A DNA stretch of 43,587 nucleotides from Cohnella fermenti (GTDB taxonomy: Bacteria; Bacillota; Bacilli; Paenibacillales; Paenibacillaceae). The DNA lies in the NCBI RefSeq assembly GCF_004801405.1, contig NZ_SSOB01000063.1, positions 1 to 43,587 on the forward strand, read 5' to 3'. Position numbers and translations under genes: made by a program. Below, piece by piece: positions 15,100-22,513 of the stretch (position 1 is the first letter of the stretch; each line of letters starts with the position of its first letter). Under the pieces are notes generated by a model. That model had not been told where the DNA came from, did no database searches, and saw only the letters and a program-made list of their open reading frames with translations.

Positions 15100-16635
15100 A
15101 TGTCGATACGTCTGCGCCTAACGTTGTGGTATTCTGGACTGTTGGCCGTCACGTTGGTGGCGTTCAGCGTCCTTGTCTACACCATCGTCTCGCATAATGC
15201 GTTCTCCGATCTCAAGTCGAAGCTTATCGCGGAATCCAGAGAATTCCAGGTGGTGACCTCCAGGCTGATCATTCAGCCGACGACGCGCCTGGATCGATCG
15301 ACGATCTTCGTTCAAGTTAACAGCTACCAGGATAGCAATCAAGGGGTCAAAGCTGACGGAACGACCAACCTGCTTAACTGGGCGTTCGACTTCCCGTCGC
15401 TCGACAAGGTCGACTTCGACAGGCGCTTCGTGGAGCGGACGTTAAGCAATGTTCCGTTCTATGTGATGGAGCAGCCGCTGTTGCTCGCAGGCACGAACAC
15501 GATCGTCGGGCTGGTGCAGATCGCGACCCCGATGAACAAGGAACAAGCGATGCTGGCGCAGTTGAATCGGGTTCTGATCATCGCTTCGTTCGCCGGGCTG
15601 ATCATCGCCTTCCTGCTCGGCATGTTCCTCTCGCGCAAGGCGCTTCGTCCAATCGAGCAAGTGACCGAGGCGGCGGAGCGGATTCAGAGCGGTTCGGATC
15701 TGAGCACCCGGATTCCCGGCGAGAGCCAGGACGAGATCGGCCGGCTGCGGCAGACGCTGAACCATATGCTGCAGCGAATCGAGGGAGCGTATCGCGGCCT
15801 TGAGGAGACCAATATCGCGCAGAGACGCTTCGTGTCCGATGCCTCCCACGAGCTGCGGACGCCGCTGACGACGATTCGCGGGAATGTCGACTTCCTGGAG
15901 AAAATCTGGGACAGCCCAGTTGTGGAGGACAACGAGGATCGACTCGGCGCCGGAGACGGGTACGATGTTCGCATGGTCAGCTCTCCCAAGCTCACCGCGC
16001 AGGAGAAGGAGCAGTTGTCCAAGGAGGCGATCAAGGATATCGCCGACGAGTCGCGGCGCATGAGCCGCCTTGTGAACGATATGCTGTCGCTTGCCCGCGC
16101 CGATGCCGGTTACGTGATGGACAAAGAGCGGATCGAGTTGAAGCCCCTGGCGGAGGAAGCCGCGAGAAGGGCCGTGTTCCTGCCGCGCAAGGCGGACTGG
16201 AAGGTCGGCTCGCTCGATGCGCTCGACGGCGCTTGGGTGCAGGGCAATCGGGATTACCTCATCCAGCTCCTGTTTATTTTCATCGAGAACGGGTTCAAGT
16301 ACACGCCTTCGGGTGAGGTGCGGCTTGAGGCGCTCCGTTCGGGCGACAAGGTGGGGCTTGTCGTGGCGGATACGGGCATCGGCATCTCCAAGGAAGAGGT
16401 TCCGCACATCTTCGACCGCTTCTACCGGGTCGACGTGTCCCGCGGAGAGACGCCCGGCACCGGACTCGGCCTCTCCATCGCGAAGTGGATCGCCGACATG
16501 CACCACGCAACGCTCGAAGTCCGCACCAAAGTGGGAGAAGGCACCAAGTTTATCGTTTGGCTTCCGGTCGACTTTGCCGAACCTGTCGAATACGATATAA
16601 TAGAGATATCATCACGCCCCGGGGAGATGGGATGA
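15100..16635 (+). CDS. Sensor histidine kinase, partner of the OmpR-type regulator
   Basis: A 511-residue membrane kinase with helices at about 10-30 and 157-177 and an extracellular sensor domain of ~125 residues between them. A HAMP domain follows (about 178-232). The HisKA motif FVSDASHELRTPLTTIRGN places the phosphorylated His at 250. The ATPase has NGFKYTPSGE, DTGIGI and GTGLGLSI. Between the two HisKA helices there is an unusual insert of about 35 residues (268-302). No ribosome site is obvious, consistent with coupling to the regulator gene. The stimulus is unknown. Confidence 0.93.
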   Translation: MSIRLRLTLWYSGLLAVTLVAFSVLVYTIVSHNAFSDLKSKLIAESREFQVVTSRLIIQPTTRLDRSTIFVQVNSYQDSNQGVKADGTTNLLNWAFDFPSLDKVDFDRRFVERTLSNVPFYVMEQPLLLAGTNTIVGLVQIATPMNKEQAMLAQLNRVLIIASFAGLIIAFLLGMFLSRKALRPIEQVTEAAERIQSGSDLSTRIPGESQDEIGRLRQTLNHMLQRIEGAYRGLEETNIAQRRFVSDASHELRTPLTTIRGNVDFLEKIWDSPVVEDNEDRLGAGDGYDVRMVSSPKLTAQEKEQLSKEAIKDIADESRRMSRLVNDMLSLARADAGYVMDKERIELKPLAEEAARRAVFLPRKADWKVGSLDALDGAWVQGNRDYLIQLLFIFIENGFKYTPSGEVRLEALRSGDKVGLVVADTGIGISKEEVPHIFDRFYRVDVSRGETPGTGLGLSIAKWIADMHHATLEVRTKVGEGTKFIVWLPVDFAEPVEYDIIEISSRPGEMG

Positions 16636-16683
16636 GAATGTCTCGGCTGCCTCCCAATGGGCGGGAAAGCAGGCATCAATCGT

Positions 16684-17634
16684 ATGGAAGTCGTGAAAAT
16701 CTCGCCAAGAGGGTACTGTTACGGCGTGGTGGATGCCATGGTCTTGGCGCTTCAGACGGCGCGCAACCTGGACCTGCCGCGCCCCATCTATATTCTCGGC
16801 ATGATCGTGCACAATAGCCATGTCACGGATTCGTTCAAGGACGAGGGCATCGTTACGCTGGACGGACCGAACCGTCTGGAGATTCTCGACCAGGTCGAGA
16901 GCGGAACGGTGATCTTCACCGCTCACGGCGTCTCTCCCGAGGTGCGCAAGCGCGCGAAGGAGAAGGGGCTGACGGTCGTCGACGCGACCTGTCCGGACGT
17001 GACGAAGACGCACGACCTGATTCGCGAGAAGGTGGCAGACGGATATGACGTCATCTATATCGGCAAGAAGGGGCATCCCGAGCCGGAAGGCGCGATCGGC
17101 ATCGCGCCGGAGCGGGTGCATCTGATCGAACGCGAGGAAGAGATCGAAGCGCTGAACATCGATTCGGATAAGATCATCATCACGAATCAGACGACGATGT
17201 CGCAATGGGACATCCGGAACCTGATGGCGCGTCTGCTTGAAGCGTATCCGAGCGCGGAGATCCACAATGAGATCTGCCTGGCTACGCAGGTGAGGCAGGA
17301 GGCCGTCGCCGGGCAAGCCGGCGAAGCGCAGCTCTGCATCGTGGTAGGCGACCCCCGAAGCAACAATTCGAACCGCCTGGCGCAGGTGTCGTCGGAGATT
17401 GCGGGCGTTCCCGCTTATCGCGTGTCGGACGTGTCGGAGATCAAGAAAGAGTGGCTGCAAGGCGTCGAACGGGTTGCCGTGACCTCCGGCGCCTCGACGC
17501 CGACGCCGCTGACGAAGGAAGTCATCCAATACCTCGAGCAATACGACTCCAATCTTCCCGACACGTGGGAGATTCGCAGGACGGTCAACATGAACAAGTT
17601 GCTGCCTACCGTAAGGGAGAAAACCGTAAAATAG
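16684..17634 (+). CDS. ispH: 4-hydroxy-3-methylbut-2-enyl diphosphate reductase
   Basis: IspH (LytB) catalyses the last step of the MEP isoprenoid pathway, making IPP and DMAPP with a [4Fe-4S] cluster. The protein begins MEVVKISPRGYCYGVVDAM, which is the canonical Firmicute N-terminus with cluster Cys12. The other cluster Cys are in VDATCPDV and NEICLAT. Motifs FTAHGVSP and SGASTPTPL are also present. The start at 16684 is chosen on family grounds; ATG 16657 in the same frame adds 9 residues, and neither has a strong ribosome site. It follows the kinase gene by 48 bases without a terminator. Confidence 0.95.
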   Translation: MEVVKISPRGYCYGVVDAMVLALQTARNLDLPRPIYILGMIVHNSHVTDSFKDEGIVTLDGPNRLEILDQVESGTVIFTAHGVSPEVRKRAKEKGLTVVDATCPDVTKTHDLIREKVADGYDVIYIGKKGHPEPEGAIGIAPERVHLIEREEEIEALNIDSDKIIITNQTTMSQWDIRNLMARLLEAYPSAEIHNEICLATQVRQEAVAGQAGEAQLCIVVGDPRSNNSNRLAQVSSEIAGVPAYRVSDVSEIKKEWLQGVERVAVTSGASTPTPLTKEVIQYLEQYDSNLPDTWEIRRTVNMNKLLPTVREKTVK

Positions 17635-17682
17635 CAGGTTATGGATGGCGATCCGGATGCTATCAGAGAAGGGATATGCCCC

Positions 17683-18180
17683 ATGAACCCATTATTACGA
17701 TGGCTGCGCAAGCTGCCGCGCCTCATGAAGTACCAGTATTACAAGCTGCTCCGCGCCAAGGGCGGAGCGGCCGTCATCGCGATGGGCTTCGCCGTCGGGC
17801 TGTTCGTCGAGATGTTTAACCTGCCGACTTACGGCACGTCCTTCTTGCTTATTTTTCCCTTGAACTTCGTGCTGAGGGGAAGTCTGGCTGCGGCGCTGGT
17901 CGGCTTCGTCTTCGGGAAGATCATCTATGTGCCGATGTCCTTCCTGAACACGTATGTGGCGACCCATGTGCTGCCCAATGACTTCTCGGTGCAATTATCG
18001 TTCCTTCCCGGGTGGATCAATCGCGCGCTGCTGCTTAATCTCAAGCTGATCGTCGGCGGCGTCATCGACGGGGCTGCGCTCGCCCTCCTGCTCTACTTCC
18101 CGATTCGTTACAGCGTCAACGCCTTCAAGCGGAAGCGCAAGGAGACTCGGAAGCTGCGGCGGGCGACGGTCGGGCATTGA
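17683..18180 (+). CDS. DUF2062 membrane protein
   Basis: A 165-residue protein with about three hydrophobic segments (roughly 29-52, 57-85 and 110-136) flanked by basic ends. The first segment and the region GFAVGLFVEMFNLPTYG match the DUF2062 family, small membrane proteins of unknown function. The ATG at 17683 with GAGAAGGG upstream is preferred over the in-frame ATG at 17641. It closely follows ispH and may be co-transcribed; a terminator ends the unit at 18220-18247. Confidence 0.75.
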   Translation: MNPLLRWLRKLPRLMKYQYYKLLRAKGGAAVIAMGFAVGLFVEMFNLPTYGTSFLLIFPLNFVLRGSLAAALVGFVFGKIIYVPMSFLNTYVATHVLPNDFSVQLSFLPGWINRALLLNLKLIVGGVIDGAALALLLYFPIRYSVNAFKRKRKETRKLRRATVGH

Positions 18181-18219
18181 GAGGCGAGAAGGGAAGAAGA
18201 GAACGGAATGGATGAGGAG

Positions 18220-18247
18220 AAGCGGGCATTGACAGCCTGCTTTTTTT
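18220..18247 (+). terminator. Intrinsic terminator
   Basis: AAGCGGGC (18220-18227) pairs with GCCTGCTT (18235-18242, one G-U pair), followed by TTTTT. Confidence 0.8.
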
Positions 18248-18310
18248 CGGATATAGTTACTTTAACGCGTAACAGCGTATAAGCGTCGAAGCGTATAAGT
18301 GCTAAAACGT

Positions 18311-18337
18311 GTTAATTCATTGTTAATCCATGTTAAT
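18311..18337 (+). promoter_or_regulatory. Three helically phased GTTAAT repeats before the DAHP synthase gene
   Basis: GTTAAT occurs at 18311, 18322 and 18332, one helical turn apart, within 60 bases of the start codon. Upstream, AGCGTATAAG is also repeated (about 18272-18300). These resemble tandem binding half-sites; no regulator is known to me. Confidence 0.35.
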
Positions 18338-18369
18338 CATTGAATCGCAATATACAGGAGGCTGCAATC

Positions 18370-19431
18370 ATGATTGTCATCACATCCCCGCAGATTACGG
18401 AAGAGCGCATCGAAGAGATCGTGCGCCAGATTGAAGCCGGCGGCGTGCAGGCGCACGTCTCCCGCGGCACGGACCGCACGGTCATCGGCATTATCGGCAA
18501 GGCCGATCCTCATCTCGCGGAGCATATCCGCTCGATGAAGGGCGTGGAGAACGTCATCAAGATCTCCAAGTCCTACAAGCTGGCAAGCCGCGACTTCCAC
18601 CCGGACGACACGATCATCGAAGTCAAGGGCGTGAAGATCGGCGGAGACAACCTCGTCGTTATGGGCGGACCTTGCGCGGTGGAGACGCCGGAGCAGATCG
18701 ACGAGATCGCTCGCCTGGTCAAGGCAGCCGGCGGCCAGGTGCTTCGCGGCGGCGCGTTCAAGCCGCGGACGGGCCCGTACAGCTTCCAGGGGATCGGCAT
18801 CGAAGGCTTGAAGTGGATGAAGGAAGCGGGCGACAAGTACGGCCTCATCACCATTACGGAAGTTATGGCGCCGGAGTTCGTCGACGTCTGTGCGGAATAC
18901 GCGGACATCATGCAGGTCGGCACCCGCAACATGCAGAACTTCGATCTGCTTCGCAAGCTCGGCACGATCAAGAATCCGGTGCTCCTGAAGCGGGGCTTCA
19001 GCGCCACGTACGACGAATGGCTTAATGCGGCGGAATACATTCTGGCCGGCGGCAACCCGAACGTCATGCTGTGCGAACGCGGCATCCGCACGTTCGAGAC
19101 GTACACCCGCAACACGTTCGACCTGACCGCGATTCCGGTTATCCAGCAACTGTCCCACTTGCCGGTCATCGCCGACCCGAGCCATGCGACCGGCCGTCGC
19201 GAGCTCGTCGAGACGATGACGAAGGCTTCCGTCGCCGCGGGAGCGAACGGTCTCATCATCGAGATGCACACGGACCCGGACAACTCGGCGACAGGCGACG
19301 GCGTGCAATCGCTGTTCCCGGATCAATTCGCGAACCTGCTGAAGGAGCTTGAAGCGCTGGCTCCGCTGCTCGGCAAGAAGTTCGACACGGCGAAGGAGCC
19401 GGCCGAAGCGTTCGCGACCTGGAAGGTGTAA
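18370..19431 (+). CDS. aroF: 3-deoxy-7-phosphoheptulonate (DAHP) synthase, type I-beta
   Basis: A 353-residue enzyme that condenses phosphoenolpyruvate and erythrose 4-phosphate in the first step of aromatic amino acid synthesis. Residues 1-70 form a ferredoxin-like regulatory domain as in the Thermotoga enzyme. The TIM barrel shows GGPCAVET, KPRTGPYSFQG, LLKRGFSAT, DPSHATGRRE and EMHTDPDNS, which hold the metal and phosphate ligands. The start at 18370 has a good AGGAGG (18356-18361); a longer in-frame start at 18340 is unlikely. The N-terminal domain suggests feedback by Tyr or Phe. Confidence 0.95.
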   Translation: MIVITSPQITEERIEEIVRQIEAGGVQAHVSRGTDRTVIGIIGKADPHLAEHIRSMKGVENVIKISKSYKLASRDFHPDDTIIEVKGVKIGGDNLVVMGGPCAVETPEQIDEIARLVKAAGGQVLRGGAFKPRTGPYSFQGIGIEGLKWMKEAGDKYGLITITEVMAPEFVDVCAEYADIMQVGTRNMQNFDLLRKLGTIKNPVLLKRGFSATYDEWLNAAEYILAGGNPNVMLCERGIRTFETYTRNTFDLTAIPVIQQLSHLPVIADPSHATGRRELVETMTKASVAAGANGLIIEMHTDPDNSATGDGVQSLFPDQFANLLKELEALAPLLGKKFDTAKEPAEAFATWKV

Positions 19432-19473
19432 GCGAATCGAATCGGCATCAGGCTTCGAATATAAGCACACAAG

Positions 19474-19518
19474 GCTGCCCCCGGCGATCCGATGGATCGA
19501 CGGCGGGCGGTTTTTTTT
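19474..19518 (+). terminator. Intrinsic terminator after aroF
   Basis: GCTGCCCCCGGCGATCC (19474-19490) pairs with GGATCGACGGCGGGCGG (19494-19510) with minor mismatches and is followed by eight T. A decayed group II intron begins 7 bases later. Confidence 0.85.
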
Positions 19519-19524
19519 GACATA

Positions 19525-19850
19525 GCGCGCCTAGCCAAGCTAGGCACAACTAGCCGGTGGAAGTCCGGTCGAGGTAAGAGCCAAGTCGCTACGCAGCTGA
19601 CGGGCAACTGGTGGAGAGATCCTAAGGTTGAAGCCCCGTGACAAAGCAACAACTGCGGGAAAACGGCAGGAGTGCGAGCAAATCTGGAAGTGGAGATGAA
19701 CAGGGAGAAGTCCAAACTCGTCAGCCTGTGGGACGGTAAAGAAAGAAGGATTCGATTTTCTGGGGATGCATCACCGGAAAATACCGAAGAAGCAGAACAT
19801 CGGAAAGCCGGATGAGGGAAAACCTCAATTCCGGATTGATGCAGGGGGAT
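19525..19850 (+). mobile_element. Decayed group II intron with reverse transcriptase remnant
   Basis: The segment starts GCGCGCC, close to the GTGCGCC 5' end of bacterial group II introns, and continues with domain I-like sequence (CCGGTGGAAGTCCGG, GAGGTAAGAGCCAAGTCG, TCCTAAGGTTGAAGCC). From 19684 a reverse transcriptase C-terminal piece can be read: LEVEMNREKSKLVSLWDGKE, then after a +1 frame jump at about 19743-19745, GFDFLGMHHRKIPKKQ. Most of the enzyme and domains V-VI are missing. It sits directly after a terminator T-run, the preferred target of group IIC introns. It is an immobile remnant. Confidence 0.75.
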
Positions 19851-19960
19851 CTGAACAGTAAAAAGGATCTATAAGTTTTGGGGTAGCCCGTTTGGAATCG
19901 TGCGGGAGGGGGAACCGGACAAGCCGGACATCTCGCCGGATAGGAGGAATTGATGAATTT

Positions 19961-20130
19961 ATGTGAAAAATCACATTCGAGCGTCGCGATAACGGGCAGG
20001 TTGGACGATTCTATGTGAAAAATAGCCTATATAGAGAAAATTCCGGCTCCCGTTGCCGCATGTATGCTAAAAATCACATAAAACGCCGAGATTGCGGCTC
20101 ATTCAAACCGATGAATGTGAAAAACCGCAT
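19961..20130 (+). repeat. Four-box dispersed repeat, copy A
   Basis: Boxes of the form ATGTGAAAAATCACAT start at 19961, 20013, 20064 and 20115, spaced 52, 51 and 51 bp. Box 2 is degenerate and box 3 is ATGCTAAAAATCACAT. The spacers contain AGAAAATTCCGGCTC and ACGCCGAGATTGCGGCTC, shared in variant form with other copies. The last box is followed by AAAATCGC. See copies B-E. Confidence 0.85.
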
Positions 20131-20159
20131 AAAATCGCAAAAGCCGGCGGATCAGAGGG

Positions 20160-20203
20160 CAAATACCGACGGGTCAGCGGGCAAATACCGACGGGTCAGC
20201 GGG
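20160..20203. repeat. 22-bp tandem repeat, two units
   Basis: CAAATACCGACGGGTCAGCGGG occurs at 20160-20181 and, with one change, at 20182-20203, flanked on both sides by GGCGGATCAGAGG. A single isolated box ATGCGAAAAACCGCC(AT) lies at 20301. No gene is visible from 19432 to 21068. Confidence 0.75.
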
Positions 20204-20349
20204 TAAAAGGCGGCGGATCAGAGGACAAAAGCCTGCGGGCCGGAGGTGCGAGCAGCGTTGCGGGGAACGGTCAGGGCGCGATGTCTCGACCGTTATCCTT
20301 ATGCGAAAAACCGCCATGACAACCCGAACGGTTGTCCCCCCTACCATAC

Positions 20350-20648
20350 GGACTCACGGAGCGGGAGAGGAGCGCCGCGCACAACGCACAGAGATCAGCT
20401 TGCCATGCATGCATCCGGTACGCGGCAACTCCTTTCCCTCCGCGCCTTCTCCCCTCTGGCGGCATTAGGTCTCCTCTCCCGCTCGTTCAGGATCCACCTC
20501 TCCCGCTCGTTCAGGATGGGAATGAGGGGGATCACCCGGCTGCGGTCGGGGTGCGGCGATGGTCCAAGAGGTTCCTGAGCCGCGGGGAGAAGAAACATAA
20601 GCGTGCAGAAGGGGGATAGCGCCCCTGTTTTCACCATAATATGGTAAT
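20350..20648 (-). repeat. Second dispersed repeat, copy 1 (inverted relative to copy 2)
   Basis: Read on the minus strand, this stretch matches 37902-38083: both have ATTATGGT, then GGGCGCTATCCCCCTTCTG (variant in copy 2), CGCTTATG, TTCTTCTCCCCGCG and CTCAGGAACC, and near the far end GGATGCATGCATGGCAAGCTGA and CTGTGCGTTGTGCG. Copy 1 is longer because of internal sequence that includes a 21-bp direct repeat with TCTCCCGCTCGTTCAGGAT (about 20476-20518). A short frame (20395-20637, minus; start MVKTGALSPFCTLM) is partly conserved in copy 2 but there is no proof it is translated. Confidence 0.75.
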
Positions 20649-20721
20649 TGTCTTGCGAGGGGGCGGTGAGCAGGAGAGAAGGACGCGGTTAGGCGTTTTT
20701 CTTGTATGTGTCAGATAATGA

Positions 20722-20891
20722 ATGTGAAAATTCACATTGGTGCAGCCCGATAACAGCCGGTTTGGGCGAACCTATGTGAAAAATCATATTCATCGAGGAA
20801 TTTTCGGCTCGAGTCGCCGCATATATGCTAAAAACCGCATAAAACGTCGCGATTCCCGCCCAACCAAGCCGACGAATGTGAAAATCCATAT
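20722..20891 (+). repeat. Four-box dispersed repeat, copy B
   Basis: Boxes start at 20722 (ATGTGAAAATTCACAT), 20774 (ATGTGAAAAATCATAT), 20825 (ATGCTAAAAACCGCAT) and 20876 (ATGTGAAAATCCATAT), spaced 52, 51 and 51 bp. The central spacer is CGAGGAATTTTCGGCTCGAG. Spacer 1 has GGTTTGGGCG and spacer 3, on the other strand, has GGTTGGGCG, so the outer halves are partly complementary. Confidence 0.88.
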
Positions 20892-21068
20892 AAAATCGCG
20901 CTGGAGGGGGAGGATGCGGGAGAGGTTGCATAAGCGATTGGGAGGGAGGAGCAAGCCGTCCCGCAAGAAGTGTGATGGGAGCGCGCGGGAAGGGTTCATG
21001 GATCGGCCGGACACGGAGTAAGCTTAGGGTAGCGGCCAGAAGGAACGGCGCGGAAGGAGCGGGTGTCT

Positions 21069-22127
21069 ATGCCGAATATGCCGGATATGTCGGATATGCC
21101 GGATATGCTGGAGCTGGGAGTGCTGGATCAGTCCGTGATCGGACCGGGGGAGAGTGCGACGACGGCCTTGTGGCAGACGGTCGAGCTTGCCCGGAGAACG
21201 GAGAAGCTCGGCTACAGCCGATTCTGGGTATCGGAGCATCACGATTCCGGGAGCTTGGCCGGCTCTTCGCCGGAGGTGCTGCTGGCGGCGATCGGCGCGC
21301 ATACGTCCCGCATCCGAATCGGATCGGGAGGCGTGCTGCTGCCGCATTACAGTCCATATAAGGTAGCGGAGAACTTCCGCGTCCTCGAAGCACTGTTCCC
21401 GGGGCGAGTCGATCTCGGGATCGGCCGGGCGCCGGGAGGCTTCCCGTTGTCATCTCTTGCTCTGCGCGGTCCGGCAGCCCCTGTGCAGGATGACGGAATG
21501 CCGGATAAGCTGCGGGAGCTCGGGGCATACTTGGAGACCGGACAGGCGCTTCCGGCCGAGCATCCCTTGCACGGCCTGATTGCCTCCCCGCGCGTGGCGT
21601 CGGCCCCGGAGATCTGGCTTCTCGGGTCGAGCGATGTCAGTGCGGCGCTGGCTTCGCGCCTCGGCGCGCGCTTCTCGTTCGCGCACTTCATCAACGGCGA
21701 GGGCGGGCAGCGGGCGGTCGCGCAATATGCGGCGAGCTTCCGGCCGGGGATGCTGGGGACGAGGGCGCAGGCGAGCATATGCGTCTTCGTCGTGTGCGCG
21801 GAGACGGACGAACGGGCGGAACGGGAAGCGAAGGCGGCGGACTTGCGGCTGCTGTATCAGGAGAAGGGGGAGCGGCATCGGCCTTATCCAAGTGTGGAGG
21901 AAGCGGAGGCTTACCCTTATACGGAATGGGAGCGGGCGAGAACGGCGATCAATCGAAGGCGGATGGTTGTCGGAGGTCCGGAGCGGGTGCGCGATTCGTT
22001 GCAGGAGCTTGCGGACAGCTACCGGGCAAGCGAGCTGCTCGTTGTGTGCCCGATCGCGGACTTCCGGGCGAGGGTGCGCTGCTACGAGCTTCTGGCGGCT
22101 CTGTTCCTGCGGCGAAGCTTCGGTTGA
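21069..22127 (+). CDS. Luciferase-like flavin-dependent monooxygenase
   Basis: A 352-residue TIM-barrel protein of the bacterial luciferase-like (LLM) class. Family motifs are ELARRTEKLGYSRFWVSEHHD, RIRIGSGGVLLPHYSPYKVAE, FPGRVDLGIGRAPGG and a C-terminal region ending in LLVVCPIADFRAR. These enzymes use reduced flavin and oxygen; the substrate cannot be told. The N-terminus has a near-tandem Met-Pro-Asp repeat (residues 1-13) encoded by 9-base units. The ATG at 21069 is 9 bases from AAGGAG; the in-frame GTG at 21063 is too close. It stands alone between the repeat island and glnA. Confidence 0.9.
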   Translation: MPNMPDMSDMPDMLELGVLDQSVIGPGESATTALWQTVELARRTEKLGYSRFWVSEHHDSGSLAGSSPEVLLAAIGAHTSRIRIGSGGVLLPHYSPYKVAENFRVLEALFPGRVDLGIGRAPGGFPLSSLALRGPAAPVQDDGMPDKLRELGAYLETGQALPAEHPLHGLIASPRVASAPEIWLLGSSDVSAALASRLGARFSFAHFINGEGGQRAVAQYAASFRPGMLGTRAQASICVFVVCAETDERAEREAKAADLRLLYQEKGERHRPYPSVEEAEAYPYTEWERARTAINRRRMVVGGPERVRDSLQELADSYRASELLVVCPIADFRARVRCYELLAALFLRRSFG

Positions 22128-22359
22128 CGGCCTCACTCGGCAGGGCAAGGGGGCATCAAGGAAAAACCGAAAGACGAAAATAAGTCGAAAATGGGGATTA
22201 CGATTGGCTTTGGCTATAACGTTCGTGTTTGGGTTGGTCATGTAAGCCTTTTCTTTGCCGCGACAAACCTGACATGAGATGGCGAAAAATCGCGCCAATA
22301 CAAGGCTTCCCGCAGCTATCGGCCGTCGTTAACGGCTAAAAACCCATGCGGAGAGAAAG

Positions 22360-22376
22360 TGTGAGAATAGCTTACA
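22360..22376. promoter_or_regulatory. GlnR/TnrA-type operator upstream of glnA
   Basis: TGTGAGAATAGCTTACA fits the GlnR/TnrA consensus TGTNA-N7-TNACA exactly. It is centred about 35 bases upstream of the -35 of the glnA promoter, so it may act in activation or as one of two sites. Regulation by nitrogen status is the expected consequence. Confidence 0.8.
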
Positions 22377-22404
22377 CTTCCACAAAAAATACCTGACATA
22401 ACTA

Positions 22405-22433
22405 TTGACGCTCCATATATCGAGAATTATAAT
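22405..22433 (+). promoter_or_regulatory. Sigma-A promoter of glnA
   Basis: TTGACG (22405-22410) and TATAAT (22428-22433) are separated by 17 bases, an almost consensus vegetative promoter. The leader to the ATG at 22514 is about 75 nt. The rest of 22128-22404 holds no gene. Confidence 0.85.
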
Positions 22434-22513
22434 AACTTCAGTGAGTTGGGGGAAAGTTGAACGTTCTTCATGATTGAGACTCTTAATGTTCGGGAATGGG
22501 GAGGAAATTCGAA

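Noticed and set aside
20092..20319. Open frame through copy A and the 22-bp repeats
   Set aside because: It reads across repeats, has no ribosome site and is not conserved in the other copies.
19961..20891. Regularly spaced repeats that could suggest a CRISPR array
   Set aside because: Boxes are near-palindromes of 16 bp with spacers that are conserved between arrays, and each array has only four boxes. No cas genes are present.
22275..22296. GGCGAAAAATCGCGCC hairpin upstream of glnA, resembling a four-box unit
   Set aside because: It lacks the ATG...CAT ends and the 51-bp neighbours, so it is not counted as a copy.
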